Origin: AG25 sp035604455
GTDB taxonomy: Bacteria > Gemmatimonadota > Gemmatimonadetes > Gemmatimonadales > GWC2-71-9
Direction: 5' to 3'
NCBI GenBank assembly: GCA_035604455.1
Contig: DATNIM010000143.1
Span: 1 to 29,509 of the forward strand
DNA length: 29,509 bases
Shown piece after piece: positions 8,656 through 16,214 of the stretch. The notes below the pieces were generated by a model. It was not told the DNA's origin, ran no database searches, and saw only the letters and a program-made list of their open reading frames with translations. Made by a program: the position numbers and the translations under genes. Position 1 is the first letter of the stretch. Each line of letters starts with the position of its first letter.

Positions 8656-9587
8656 CGCTTTGTGCCCAGAATATACGCCGCGCCGACTCTTCGGACAGGG
8701 CGAAATCGTTCGTAAGTTGGCGTGGCCGTCTCACCTACGCGCCTGGGGCGCTTCGCGGCGCGGCGTGGCGGGTGCGCCGGTACGGCACCGGACGTGGCGG
8801 CCATTACGGACGGTCTGGAGTGCCGCAAGAACGGCGCCGCTCTGCCGCGCTCCGGAAGGGAGCTTCGTTGAACGGGTGTCGCTCTTGCGCCACGCCCGAA
8901 CTCGGGGGCCGGCCGGGGTAGGTGGCCCAGACCGTCTATAAGGTTGCGACGGTTTGGGCGACCATAGGAGGTGCATGCACGGCGCCGCCCTGGCAAGCTC
9001 CACAGGCCTGTTCACAGACCGGACGCGAGGGTGTAACGCAGCGGTCTCGCGCTTGTACGGGGATATTTCGACCGGGCCTGGGGTCTTCGGTCGGTCGTTG
9101 TGCTCGGGTGCCCAAAGGTGGCTTAAATGAAACGGCTTTCAGCTCTCGTGCTCTGGGGTGTCCTCGCCCGCGTTCCTTTATCTAGCATCGCTCCGAATGC
9201 CCAGGTGTCTGATCCGACGCGCGGCAATGGGGGTGCGACGCGGGGTCCGTGAGGCGAAAGATGAGCGAGTTCAATGCGGAGGCCGAACGAGACGACCTGC
9301 TCGCCCGTGACGGCGTGCCGAGTCGGGTGGGGGAGGAGGAATCAAGTCACGGAGTTCGGCGCGTCTCGCTGTGGTAGGATCGAACAACGTTCCGGGGCAA
9401 TCTGGAGACTCACTTCGTCAGGCTGAGCGACCGGGCGGAGTCGTGGCTGGTTGACAGCGTCGCTTGGTGGTGAGCACGTCTCCGAGGGAGGTGTGGCACC
9501 GGAACACCCTCGCCGCTCGGCTTGGCGCCCCTACTGTCACCACGGGACGGAAGCGCAGCTCAACCGTATTAGCTTATCGCAACACAT
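8656..9587. other. Long spacer between kinase operon and tRNA-Arg remnant
   Basis: About 930 bp without a confident gene. A TATATT box (8670-8675, minus strand) near the kinase start could be its -10 element, but no good -35 is visible. On the plus strand three very short frames lie head to tail: 8975-9130, 9127-9252 and 9261-9377; the best is listed separately. The last part must have held the original promoter of the tRNA-Arg gene; TATTAG (9567-9572) is a possible -10. Confidence 0.4.
9127..9252 (+). CDS. Possible 41-aa secreted peptide or signal-peptide remnant
   Basis: The short frame begins MKRLSALVLWGVLARVP and looks like a bacterial signal peptide (Lys/Arg start, hydrophobic core, possible cleavage after SIAPNAQ), then stops after about 15 more residues. 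AGGTGG stands about ten bases upstream of the ATG. The start overlaps the stop of a preceding 51-codon frame (8975-9130) by four bases, and a 38-codon frame (9261-9377) follows. This could be a real small exported peptide, the stump of a truncated exported protein, or chance. No family is recognised. Confidence 0.25.
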   Translation: MKRLSALVLWGVLARVPLSSIAPNAQVSDPTRGNGGATRGP

Positions 9588-9631
9588 CACGCGCCCGTAG
9601 CTCAGCTGGATAGAGCAGCAGCCTTCTAAGC
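9588..9631 (+). repeat. attL: 5' half of tRNA-Arg left at the element's left end
   Basis: These 44 bp match 19587-19630 with one mismatch (C at 9606, G at 19605). They comprise the three bases before the tRNA, then the acceptor 5' strand, D arm and anticodon arm through the TCT anticodon loop. Beyond this the sequence diverges and no 3' half follows, so this is not a working tRNA. Equivalent positions are 9,999 bp apart, which sets the element's length. The shared stretch ends in the anticodon stem-loop, the place where many tyrosine integrases recombine. Confidence 0.85.
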
Positions 9632-9720
9632 GATGACGGCCGACGCCCACCAGCGCCGGCCGTTGTCGTTTAAGGACTTACGCGACACCCGCGACGACCA
9701 GCGACCGTCCGCAACGGCTC

Positions 9721-9744
9721 CGTTGGCACCACCGTTGGCACCAC
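9721..9744 (+). repeat. Left arm-type integrase site candidate (2 x 12 bp tandem)
   Basis: Two perfect tandem copies of CGTTGGCACCAC, about 90 bp inside the left tRNA repeat. The same core TTGGCACCAC occurs twice with the same 12-bp spacing and orientation just inside the right end (19520-19541). Pairs of identical short repeats flanking a core at this distance are the expected layout of arm-type sites bound by the N-terminal domain of a tyrosine integrase. Confidence 0.6.
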
Positions 9745-9832
9745 ACGCCTTGGGTCGGGTTGCCGGTCGGTGCGGCCATTGACCGATAGCTTATAGGCTA
9801 TTACTCTCCGCTGTTGAGCATGGTGCCCGCAC

Positions 9833-10201
9833 ATGGCCGAGACGCCGCCGCGCTGGACCATCGAAGAGTACGCGCTCCCGGGCCGCGAGAAGCCGATCCT
9901 GACCTTCTTGCTTGGACTCGTCCAACGCGATAAGCGGGACGCGATCGCGCTTCTGCAGCTGATACAGGAACGCGGCAACCAGATCCGCCCGCCGCATTCG
10001 AAGCTCGTCGAGACTGGTCTCTTCGAGCTGCGGGGCCAGCAAATCCGGATCTTTTACATGTTCTTGCCGGGGCGACGGATCGTGCTGCTTGACGGCATAG
10101 TGAAGAAGCAGGACCGAATTCCCCAAGAGGTCCTGAAGCGGGTGCGCGGGTATCGACAAGCGGTCGAGGCCGCCGCTAGGAAGTCAGCAGGCGGGGCGTG
10201 A
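9833..10201 (+). CDS. higB: HigB-type toxin (RelE/Gp49 superfamily)
   Basis: Protein of 122 aa with the Gp49/HigB-type toxin pattern, a RelE-like fold whose members usually cleave mRNA at the ribosome. Recognisable pieces are PPHSKLVETGLFELR (about residues 53-67), the strand RIFYMFLPGRRIVLLDGIVKK (78-98) and a basic C-terminus with RVRGYRQAVEAAARK. An HTH antitoxin gene follows after about 80 bp on the same strand, the toxin-first order typical of HigBA systems. It lies at the left end of the mobile element, where it could keep the element from being lost. Family assignment rests on motif and gene order; RNase activity is inferred. Confidence 0.8.
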   Translation: MAETPPRWTIEEYALPGREKPILTFLLGLVQRDKRDAIALLQLIQERGNQIRPPHSKLVETGLFELRGQQIRIFYMFLPGRRIVLLDGIVKKQDRIPQEVLKRVRGYRQAVEAAARKSAGGA

Positions 10202-10284
10202 GTCGCGCCCCTCGTTGAATCGCAGAGCTGCGCGACGTGGGCGTGAGGCTCGAGAGGAAGAGGAGTAGACAAGGAGGTGTAAAC

Positions 10285-10677
10285 ATGGGTAGGTCGGCTC
10301 GGCAGCCCCAGACCGTCCAGGAATGGATGGAAGGAGAACTGAGAAATGATGCCGAACTCCGACGCGAGGTGGAGGAAACGCTCAGTCGGATGAGGATCGA
10401 GCAAGATTTGGCCACACTGCGTGAGCGGAGGAAGCTCTCGCAGCGCCAGCTGGCGGAGATCCTGGGCGTCAAGCAGCCGGTGATTGCGAAGATCGAATCT
10501 GGCAAGGGGAAGAACCTCGAGTTGCGGACCATCGTCCGGATTGCCGCGGCGCTCGGCGCCAAGGTGCAAATCAAAATCGAGGAGGATCCGCACGCTCGGT
10601 CGGTTAATGGCGAGCGAATCAGCGGACGCCAGTCCAAGCCCGGGCGGTCGCGCGCGCTGAAAGTCGCGAAGGCATAA
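10285..10677 (+). CDS. higA: HigA-type antitoxin (XRE family HTH)
   Basis: Protein of 130 aa. An acidic, helical N-terminal part (WMEGELRNDAELRREVEE) is followed by an XRE-type HTH domain (about residues 45-100) with LSQRQLAEILGVKQPVIAKI as its recognition region, and a strand KVQIKIEED. The basic tail is rich in Arg and Lys. The start was chosen at ATG 10285 because AAGGAGGTG lies six bases upstream; an upstream in-frame start at 10237 has no such site. In HigBA systems the antitoxin neutralises the toxin and represses the operon promoter. It pairs with the toxin gene ending at 10201. The 83-bp gap between them could hold an extra promoter. Confidence 0.82.
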   Translation: MGRSARQPQTVQEWMEGELRNDAELRREVEETLSRMRIEQDLATLRERRKLSQRQLAEILGVKQPVIAKIESGKGKNLELRTIVRIAAALGAKVQIKIEEDPHARSVNGERISGRQSKPGRSRALKVAKA

Positions 10678-11009
10678 GGCAGAAGCCGCTGGGGCACGAG
10701 TGCGCCTCACGAGGAATCAAACCGGGTGGTACGGGCTGAACACGGCGCACCCCCGTCAGCGTCTCGCAGGTGTGGTAGCGGCGCCGCTGCACCGCTCCAG
10801 TTGGCGTCTACCACTGTTGCACCTGTTGCACCGGCCAGCCGAGGCGCACGCACTTTGAGGCTGAGCCACGAGGCGGCGACACGTGACGGAGGTAGTGAAC
10901 ATGACGGGCACGACGCCCACCCGTGCGAATCGCCGCGCGTTCGCATGCGACCGCGCCCTGCAGCAGGGTGGCCTTCGGCAGGGCTTGTCGGCTAGACTGA
11001 ATCGAGCTG
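10678..11009. other. Spacer between antitoxin and RCC1 gene
   Basis: No convincing gene on either strand. A short direct repeat, CTGTTGCAC twice in a row, lies near 10812-10829; its role is unknown. TAGACT just before the RCC1 gene could be a -10 box but lacks a good -35. The promoter of the RCC1 gene must lie here if the gene is not read through from higA. Confidence 0.35.
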
Positions 11010-12638
11010 ATGCGGCAAACAACTCTGCTGAATTTCGGTCAATCGCGTGGGCGAGAGTGGCAACATCTCGCTCGCCCTTTCAACTGGACACGCCGCGCGT
11101 GGCTCCTGGTTTTGGGCAGCGTGTCCGGCCTCGCGGCCTGTACCAGTGAGCCATTCGAGCCGAACGTTGTCCCGAAGATCACCCTCACCCAAGACTCCGT
11201 TGCCTTCACGGCGGTGGTTGGAGGTCCGATCCCCGACGCGAGGGTGCTGGGCGAGCTCGACTCAACGGCGTCGAAGTCGCTCGCCGTGGCGCGGGTTTCT
11301 TACGTGGGGGGACCCGCGTCGGGATGGCTCACCGCGGCGATCGTGACGGCACGAGTAGGGCAATCGGCAGCGCAATTAACCCTCGCGCCCACCACCCAAG
11401 GCCTGCCCGCTGGCAGCTATTCGGCGATGGTGACATTGACCGCGCAAGGGGCGGTGCCCCAGACCGTGAGCGTCACCCTCGTCGTGTATCCGGCGCTGAT
11501 CCTGGCTACGGTCAGCGTGGGCGGCGGTTCGTGCGGAGTCGCCTCAAACGGTGCCGCGTACTGCTGGGGATTGGACTTATACGGTGAGCTCGGGCTCGGC
11601 CCCACGGCGTCCGTCCCGGCGGGCACCGCAGGGCGGGTGGTCGGCGGGCTCACGTTCGCGGCCGTGAGCGCGGGTGCGTGGCATACCTGTGGGGTCACGA
11701 CCGGAGGCGCTGCATACTGTTGGGGGGACAATCAAGCCGGTGAGCTGGGGGACGGGACGACGAGCGGGTCTCAGCAGTGTCCCGGGGAGCCGACCCCGTG
11801 TAGCCCAACGCCCGTGGTGGTGGCAGGAGGTCTGTCGTTTGCGTCGATCAGCGCCGGCACGTATACGACCTGCGGGGTGACATCGAGTGGCGCCGCGTAT
11901 TGTTGGGGCGAAGGGTCCTCGGGGCAATTGGGCGCCGGGACGGCCATCGTGGACACTGCGACGCCGGTCGCCGTCGCCGGCGGCCTGACGTTCAAAAGCA
12001 TCAGCGTCGGGAGCGGTCTGACTTGTGGTGTTACCTCGGGCGATGCCGCGTACTGTTGGGGATCGAACAGCCAGGGCGCCCTTGGCATCGGCTCGTTCAC
12101 GAGCACGGGCAACGCGACTCCGGTGGCCGTGTCCGGCGGCCTTTCCTTCAGTGCCGTCAGCGCCGGCGCGGGATATGCATGCGGCGTAACCGCCACCGGC
12201 GCGGCGTACTGCTGGGGCGCCAACGCCGCGGGTGAACTCGGGAACGGGTCGGCTGCGCCGTCAGCGGCGCCCGTCCCCGTGTCGGGCGGACTCACGTTCG
12301 CGACGGTGAGCGCGGGTCAAGGAACGACCTGCGGCGTCACGACCGGGGGCATCGCGTACTGCTGGGGCGGGAATGCCTTGGGAAACCTCGGCAATGGGAC
12401 CGTGACGGGACCGCAGCAGAGCCCCGTGGCCGTCTCTGGTCGGCTTACCTTCACCGCGGTGAGTGTCGGTGCCGGTGCCGTCACATGCGGGATCGCCTCG
12501 AGCGGCGTGGCCTATTGCTGGGGATCAAACGAGGATGGCTTGCTCGGCGACGGGATCACCTCACCAGACCAATGTCCCCCAACCACCCCGTACCCTTGTA
12601 GCGCGACGCCGCTCCCAGTGGCAGACGGTTCTCAATGA
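11010..12638 (+). CDS. RCC1-repeat lipoprotein, seven repeats (element cargo)
   Basis: Predicted exported lipoprotein of 542 aa, lipobox GLAAC (Cys44) after a hydrophobic stretch preceded by RR. A BACON-like Ig domain (about 55-160; SVAFTAVVGG, PASGWLTA, GLPAGSYSAMVTLTAQG) precedes seven RCC1-type repeats (about 166-535), each with a CGV...AAYCWG core such as CGVTTGGAAYCWGDNQAGEL. Seven repeats would close one seven-bladed propeller, and the two cysteines per repeat suggest one disulfide per blade in an oxidising compartment. It is convergent with a related 14-repeat gene and similar in repeat style to the chromosomal lipoprotein at 2966-5632. Function is unknown; binding to a surface or extracellular partner is the usual guess for such propellers. 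Confidence 0.85.
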   Translation: MRQTTLLNFGQSRGREWQHLARPFNWTRRAWLLVLGSVSGLAACTSEPFEPNVVPKITLTQDSVAFTAVVGGPIPDARVLGELDSTASKSLAVARVSYVGGPASGWLTAAIVTARVGQSAAQLTLAPTTQGLPAGSYSAMVTLTAQGAVPQTVSVTLVVYPALILATVSVGGGSCGVASNGAAYCWGLDLYGELGLGPTASVPAGTAGRVVGGLTFAAVSAGAWHTCGVTTGGAAYCWGDNQAGELGDGTTSGSQQCPGEPTPCSPTPVVVAGGLSFASISAGTYTTCGVTSSGAAYCWGEGSSGQLGAGTAIVDTATPVAVAGGLTFKSISVGSGLTCGVTSGDAAYCWGSNSQGALGIGSFTSTGNATPVAVSGGLSFSAVSAGAGYACGVTATGAAYCWGANAAGELGNGSAAPSAAPVPVSGGLTFATVSAGQGTTCGVTTGGIAYCWGGNALGNLGNGTVTGPQQSPVAVSGRLTFTAVSVGAGAVTCGIASSGVAYCWGSNEDGLLGDGITSPDQCPPTTPYPCSATPLPVADGSQ

Positions 12639-12954
12639 CGTTACGCGCTGAGCCAGTCCCGAGCAGATCTACCCCAGCTCTTCCGCAACATCCCGAGTGG
12701 CGACTCAGCGCCCTCGCATCGCACGATGTGGCACCTGGTGCAAGCATTTCGCTGTTACCGCACGAGCGGTCGAAAAGCATGAACTCGTTGTCGGCCCGGT
12801 GGAGGAACTGCGCGGTAAGATCGAGATCCTGTCGGCGGCGGCGCTCGCCGATTTCTCTGAACCAGCTCGCCACAGGCCGGGCAGGACCATGGCGAATGGA
12901 CGTTCAGCGGCATGCGCGCTGCGCCCGTGCACGTTACCGAGTCCTACGAGTCCT
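12639..12954. other. Spacer between convergent RCC1 genes
   Basis: No convincing gene and no strong terminator hairpin. On the minus strand around 12640-12900, two adjacent frames hold a CPACGELV zinc-ribbon-like bit and REIGERRRRQDLDLTAQF. These could be one small gene broken by a frameshift, but the match to any family is too thin to call. Confidence 0.3.
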
Positions 12955-15225
12955 TCACGGACCGGCGACCTCGACGGGGATGGTGGAGTTCGACCTTGAG
13001 CCCGTCCCCATCTCACCGTAGGCGTTGTCTCCCCAGCAGTAGGCAATCTGCGCGGTCGTCACACCACAGATCGCACCTCCCACGCTGACATTCGCAAAAA
13101 GCGAGGTGATCTGTACGGGGAAGGGAATGTTTACGCTGTTAGGTCTGTTCTCATTCGGGTTGCCTGGCGCGCTGGCTCCCCAGCAGTACAGGGCGCCCCC
13201 TGCGGTCAGGCCGCACGCATAGTCGCTGCCAACGCTCACTGAGGCGAATGAGAGACCACCCGCTACGGCAACCGGATCGGCGCTTTGGTAGACCGGGCCG
13301 TTGCCTGTGCCGCCGCCTGCGGAGCCACCCCAGCAGTACGCCGCGCCGGTCGTGGCGACACCGCACGACTCGGCGAGGCCGGGGCTGACTGAAAGGAAGG
13401 TGAGCGCATCGGAGACCGCTTCTGGCGTTGTCAGACTATCGCTCAACGGTGCGTTGCCGAGATCGCCCGCTTGGTTGGCGCCCCAACAGTACGCGAAACC
13501 GCGCAACGCGATGAGTCCCTCTCCTGCGACGACTCCGCACGCGCTGAATGGCCCGGTCGCGAGAGAGAGGAAGGTGAGGCCTCCGGACACCGCCACGGGC
13601 ACGGGGCTCGCCGTCGTTGTACTGTCGCCCAGCTCGCCGTTGGCGTTGTTTCCCCAGCAGTAGGCTGCTCCGCTCGTAGTGAGTCCACACGCAAACAGGC
13701 CGCTGGCGCTCAGCGACCCGAAGGTGAGACCGCCGGCGACAAAAACCGGCCCGACGCTCGCGGTAGTGGTCCCGAGTTGTCCTTCGGTGTTGTCTCCCCA
13801 GCAGTAGGCGGCGCCGGTGACGGTGAGACCACAGATCTGGTCCCCGCCTATAGTGAAGGAGGCGAAGGGGAGTGAACTCGATACCGGAGTTGGCGCTACG
13901 TTCGTGGCCCCGGTTCCGGAACCGGCCCCCGGCTTCAGCCCCCAGCAATACGCGGCGCCAGTGGTGGTGACGCCGCAGGTGGCGTTGTCCCCGCTAGTCA
14001 CAGAGGAGAACGCGAGCCCTCCTGAGACCCGTGCAGGCGTGCTGGCGTCTGTACTGCTGCTGTCGCCCAGTTGGCCGTCGGCATTCGTGCCCCAGCAATA
14101 CGCGACGCCCCCGCTCACGAGCCCGCAACTGTGATCGGACCCGAAGCTGACCGACGAGAACCCCAACGCGGAAAGGACGACCTGTATCAGCATGGGAGGA
14201 AGTCCGGTTACATACTCGGTTTGCACCTCCTCCAGGCAGTAAAGGCCCCCGCTCGCAGCCAGCCAGGTTCGGAGACAGGCCCCCGCCCCGGGAGCTGCCG
14301 AGATGATGCCACTTCCGATATCCACTGGAATGCTGCTGATGGTGCCGGGGCCGTTTGCGTCCTCGCCCCAGCAGTACCCCTCTTCGCTCGTTGTAGTCCC
14401 GCAGACGGCGGGTCCCGACACAACGACCGACGCGAACGTGAGTCCCCCGGCCACCTCCACCGGCGTCGGACTGTTCCCGTAGGAGCCACTTCCCAACTCA
14501 CCGGCCGTGTTGTCGCCCCAACAGTAGGCGGTGCCACTCGTTGTCACGCCGCAGGTGAAGGTGGGCCCGGCATTGAGAGATCCGAACGTCAGTCCGCCGA
14601 CTACAGGGGTTGGAGTGGTGCTCGATGTCGTGGTGCCGTTCCCCAACTGTCCGGTGAAGTTGCCGCCCCAGCAATACGCCTCGCCGGCCTTAGTCAATCC
14701 GCAAGTGTGATAGTAGCCAGCGCTGAGGGCCTCGAACACGAGACCGCCCGATACGGCTACGGGGGTGAGACTGGACTCCACGGTGCCGTTGCCCAGCTCG
14801 CCGTCAGTGTCCACTCCCCAACAATACGCAGCGCCACCGGCGGTCACACCGCACACTGGAGATCCGTTGCCCACGCTCACCGACTTGAGCGTCAGCCCCG
14901 GGACGGCCGCGACGGGCACGCGCGAGCTATCCAGCACGAGGCCCCTGCCCAGATTGCCGGTCCCCCAACAGTAGGCAGCGCCGCTGGTCGTGACGCCACA
15001 CGTCTCCGTCGCCCCCGCGCTCACTAATGCGAATCGGAGGTGCGACCCTGCGGTCCCGCCTGGGCCTGTCGGCTCGCTGCGGCACGCCCCTGCGGCCAAA
15101 CCCACACAAAGCACAGTCGCACGGCGGAAAGACGTGCGCGCCGATCGCCGCCAGTCCCGACGGCCGTCGGGCAGGTGCCAAGTGTCCGTAACGCCAATGG
15201 GACGTTCAGTAGAAGGCGGAGCCAT
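12955..15225 (-). CDS. RCC1-repeat lipoprotein, fourteen repeats (element cargo)
   Basis: Predicted exported lipoprotein of 756 aa. GGAGG lies five to six bases before the ATG, supporting this start. After an Arg-rich leader and hydrophobic segment comes a lipobox-like LAAGAC (Cys48), non-canonical in its -3 position. There is no Ig domain: repeats begin by about residue 66 and run to the C-terminus. Fourteen can be counted, matching two seven-bladed propellers in tandem. Thirteen keep the C...YCWG core (for example CGVTTSGTAYCWGDNTAGEL); the sixth is degenerate (ACLRTW...GGLYCLEE), and the fifth and sixth mark a likely weak or modified blade at the end of the first propeller. It is convergent with the seven-repeat gene. 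Confidence 0.85.
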   Translation of the reverse strand: MAPPSTERPIGVTDTWHLPDGRRDWRRSARTSFRRATVLCVGLAAGACRSEPTGPGGTAGSHLRFALVSAGATETCGVTTSGAAYCWGTGNLGRGLVLDSSRVPVAAVPGLTLKSVSVGNGSPVCGVTAGGAAYCWGVDTDGELGNGTVESSLTPVAVSGGLVFEALSAGYYHTCGLTKAGEAYCWGGNFTGQLGNGTTTSSTTPTPVVGGLTFGSLNAGPTFTCGVTTSGTAYCWGDNTAGELGSGSYGNSPTPVEVAGGLTFASVVVSGPAVCGTTTSEEGYCWGEDANGPGTISSIPVDIGSGIISAAPGAGACLRTWLAASGGLYCLEEVQTEYVTGLPPMLIQVVLSALGFSSVSFGSDHSCGLVSGGVAYCWGTNADGQLGDSSSTDASTPARVSGGLAFSSVTSGDNATCGVTTTGAAYCWGLKPGAGSGTGATNVAPTPVSSSLPFASFTIGGDQICGLTVTGAAYCWGDNTEGQLGTTTASVGPVFVAGGLTFGSLSASGLFACGLTTSGAAYCWGNNANGELGDSTTTASPVPVAVSGGLTFLSLATGPFSACGVVAGEGLIALRGFAYCWGANQAGDLGNAPLSDSLTTPEAVSDALTFLSVSPGLAESCGVATTGAAYCWGGSAGGGTGNGPVYQSADPVAVAGGLSFASVSVGSDYACGLTAGGALYCWGASAPGNPNENRPNSVNIPFPVQITSLFANVSVGGAICGVTTAQIAYCWGDNAYGEMGTGSRSNSTIPVEVAGP

Positions 15226-15500
15226 GAACGCCTCCGAAGTGGCGGACGCGGTCGATGTTCGATTGGCACAACATCCGCGCCTGCGCTTACATCACGTACG
15301 GAAAGGTGGAGAGGCCAGGAGCCCTGCGCCATCGTGCGCCGCGAGCGTCAACATCCGGCGTCCCGCGACCTACGCGCCGTCCCGGAGTGCTACCCCCCGA
15401 GCGCATCCCTGCTCCGGGGCCCGCTTCATGACGGGGCTGACATATGCCCGTCCGCAGGCTCGCACTCGGAGACTCATTGCCGGTGCACGTGTGCGAGCAA

Positions 15501-15549
15501 GAGGAGCGATATCGGTGCTGCGCTAGCGCGCAGCACCGATTCGCTCCTC
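15501..15549 (+). repeat. Large inverted repeat: 21-bp stem, 6-base loop
   Basis: GAGGAGCGA pairs with TCGCTCCTC, and ATCGGTGCTGCG with CGCAGCACCGAT. A single unpaired T (15510) interrupts the left arm and the loop is CTAGCG. No T-run follows on the plus strand, so this is not a standard terminator. Its position 330 bp upstream of mobC makes it a candidate oriT or relaxosome-binding structure. Confidence 0.6.
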
Positions 15550-15647
15550 ACGGCGCCCATTCGCGCGCTCCGCGCGCTCAAGGGCAGGTCCCGCCCCGCT
15601 CTCCCCCTCTTCTTGCGCGGCCCCCCTGTTTCGCCCGCCCTCAATCA

Positions 15648-15855
15648 CTTTGCCCGATCCCGAGGTACTCGTATGCAGAAGGGGCGTTCTGGCCCAGCGC
15701 GACGACGCTCGTCGTCGCAAACGCTTTGGCCCATCCCGAGGTACTGGTAGAAGGGGGGGCGTGCTCCCGACCCGTTGCCCAGCGCACGACCCACACGTCT
15801 CGTGGCCGGGAACGCTTTGCCCCATTGACGGAGTAGGTGAAGTAGGGAGGGGTCG
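15648..15855 (+). repeat. Three degenerate direct repeats before mobC (possible iterons/oriT)
   Basis: Three units begin near 15648, 15724 and 15815. Each opens with CTTTG plus a C-rich run and continues with a variant of GAGGTACT(C/G)GTA and a G-rich tail (for example GAAGGGGGGGCG). The first two share TCCCGAGGTACT exactly; the third is more diverged. Between the first two is an inverted repeat, GCGACGACG-CT-CGTCGTCGC (15699-15718). Such a cluster fits binding sites for a relaxosome accessory protein. Confidence 0.5.
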
Positions 15856-15875
15856 CTCGCCTGCCCACATACTCC

Positions 15876-16214
15876 ATGCCCGCAGCCGCGCTCCGTACGA
15901 CTGCCAAGCTGATCCGCTTCCGACCGGACGAACTTGCCCGGATCACCGCGCGCGCCCGCGCGTGCGGCCAAACCCCCGCGCGGTTCATCCGGGAGACCGC
16001 GCTCGGTGCTGTGCCGGCGGCCCGGCGCGAACCGGCGGCGCCGGAGATCCTCCGTGCCCTGGCCCGACTTGGCGCCAGCCTCGACGCGCTCGCCCGCTAC
16101 GGCTGCACCCAGCCGGACCCCGGGCTCCTCGATCGCCTCACGCGCGTGCTGCGCGATCGCGAAGCGCTCGTCCGCTGCATGCTCACGAGCCGCGGGCCGG
16201 GGCCCTCCGCGTGA
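15876..16214 (+). CDS. mobC: MobC-like relaxosome accessory protein
   Basis: Small 112-aa protein matching the MobC/ribbon-helix-helix mobilization pattern. The N-terminal strand TAKLIRFRPDELARITARA is followed by RACGQTPARFIRETALG, the helix-turn-helix part of an RHH DNA-binding fold (about residues 8-45). A helical region comes next, with LRALARLGASLDALARYG, typical of MobC proteins that contact the relaxase. MobC proteins bind oriT and help melt the nick region. The stop codon overlaps the relaxase start (GTGA), so the two are almost certainly co-translated. Name given by similarity of pattern and context. Confidence 0.75.
   Translation: MPAAALRTTAKLIRFRPDELARITARARACGQTPARFIRETALGAVPAARREPAAPEILRALARLGASLDALARYGCTQPDPGLLDRLTRVLRDREALVRCMLTSRGPGPSA

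Larger units (their letters stand above)
15226..15875. other. Gene-free region upstream of mob genes, oriT candidate
   Basis: About 650 bp with no gene I would defend, although open frames cross it. It lies directly before the mobC-relaxase pair, the usual site of oriT. It contains a very strong hairpin (15501-15549), a 20-bp inverted repeat (15699-15718) and three related direct repeats starting near 15648, 15724 and 15815. It should also hold the mob promoter and the minus-strand promoter of the 14-repeat RCC1 gene. Confidence 0.55.

Noticed and set aside
9591..9665. Complete second tRNA-Arg at the left end
   Set aside because: Only the 5' half matches; the downstream sequence cannot form the T arm or acceptor 3' strand.
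12640..12920. Possible broken zinc-ribbon gene on the minus strand
   Set aside because: CPACGELV and REIGERRRRQ lie in different frames and resemble no family strongly enough; chance cannot be excluded.
11500..15050. Regularly spaced repeats as a CRISPR or non-coding tandem array
   Set aside because: The periodicity is that of protein repeats in open frames, with codon-level divergence and no constant repeat sequence.
15650..16210. Upstream extension of the relaxase frame
   Set aside because: The extension runs through mobC in another frame and through the direct repeats, and has no relaxase features; the GTG at 16211 overlapping the mobC stop is the better start.
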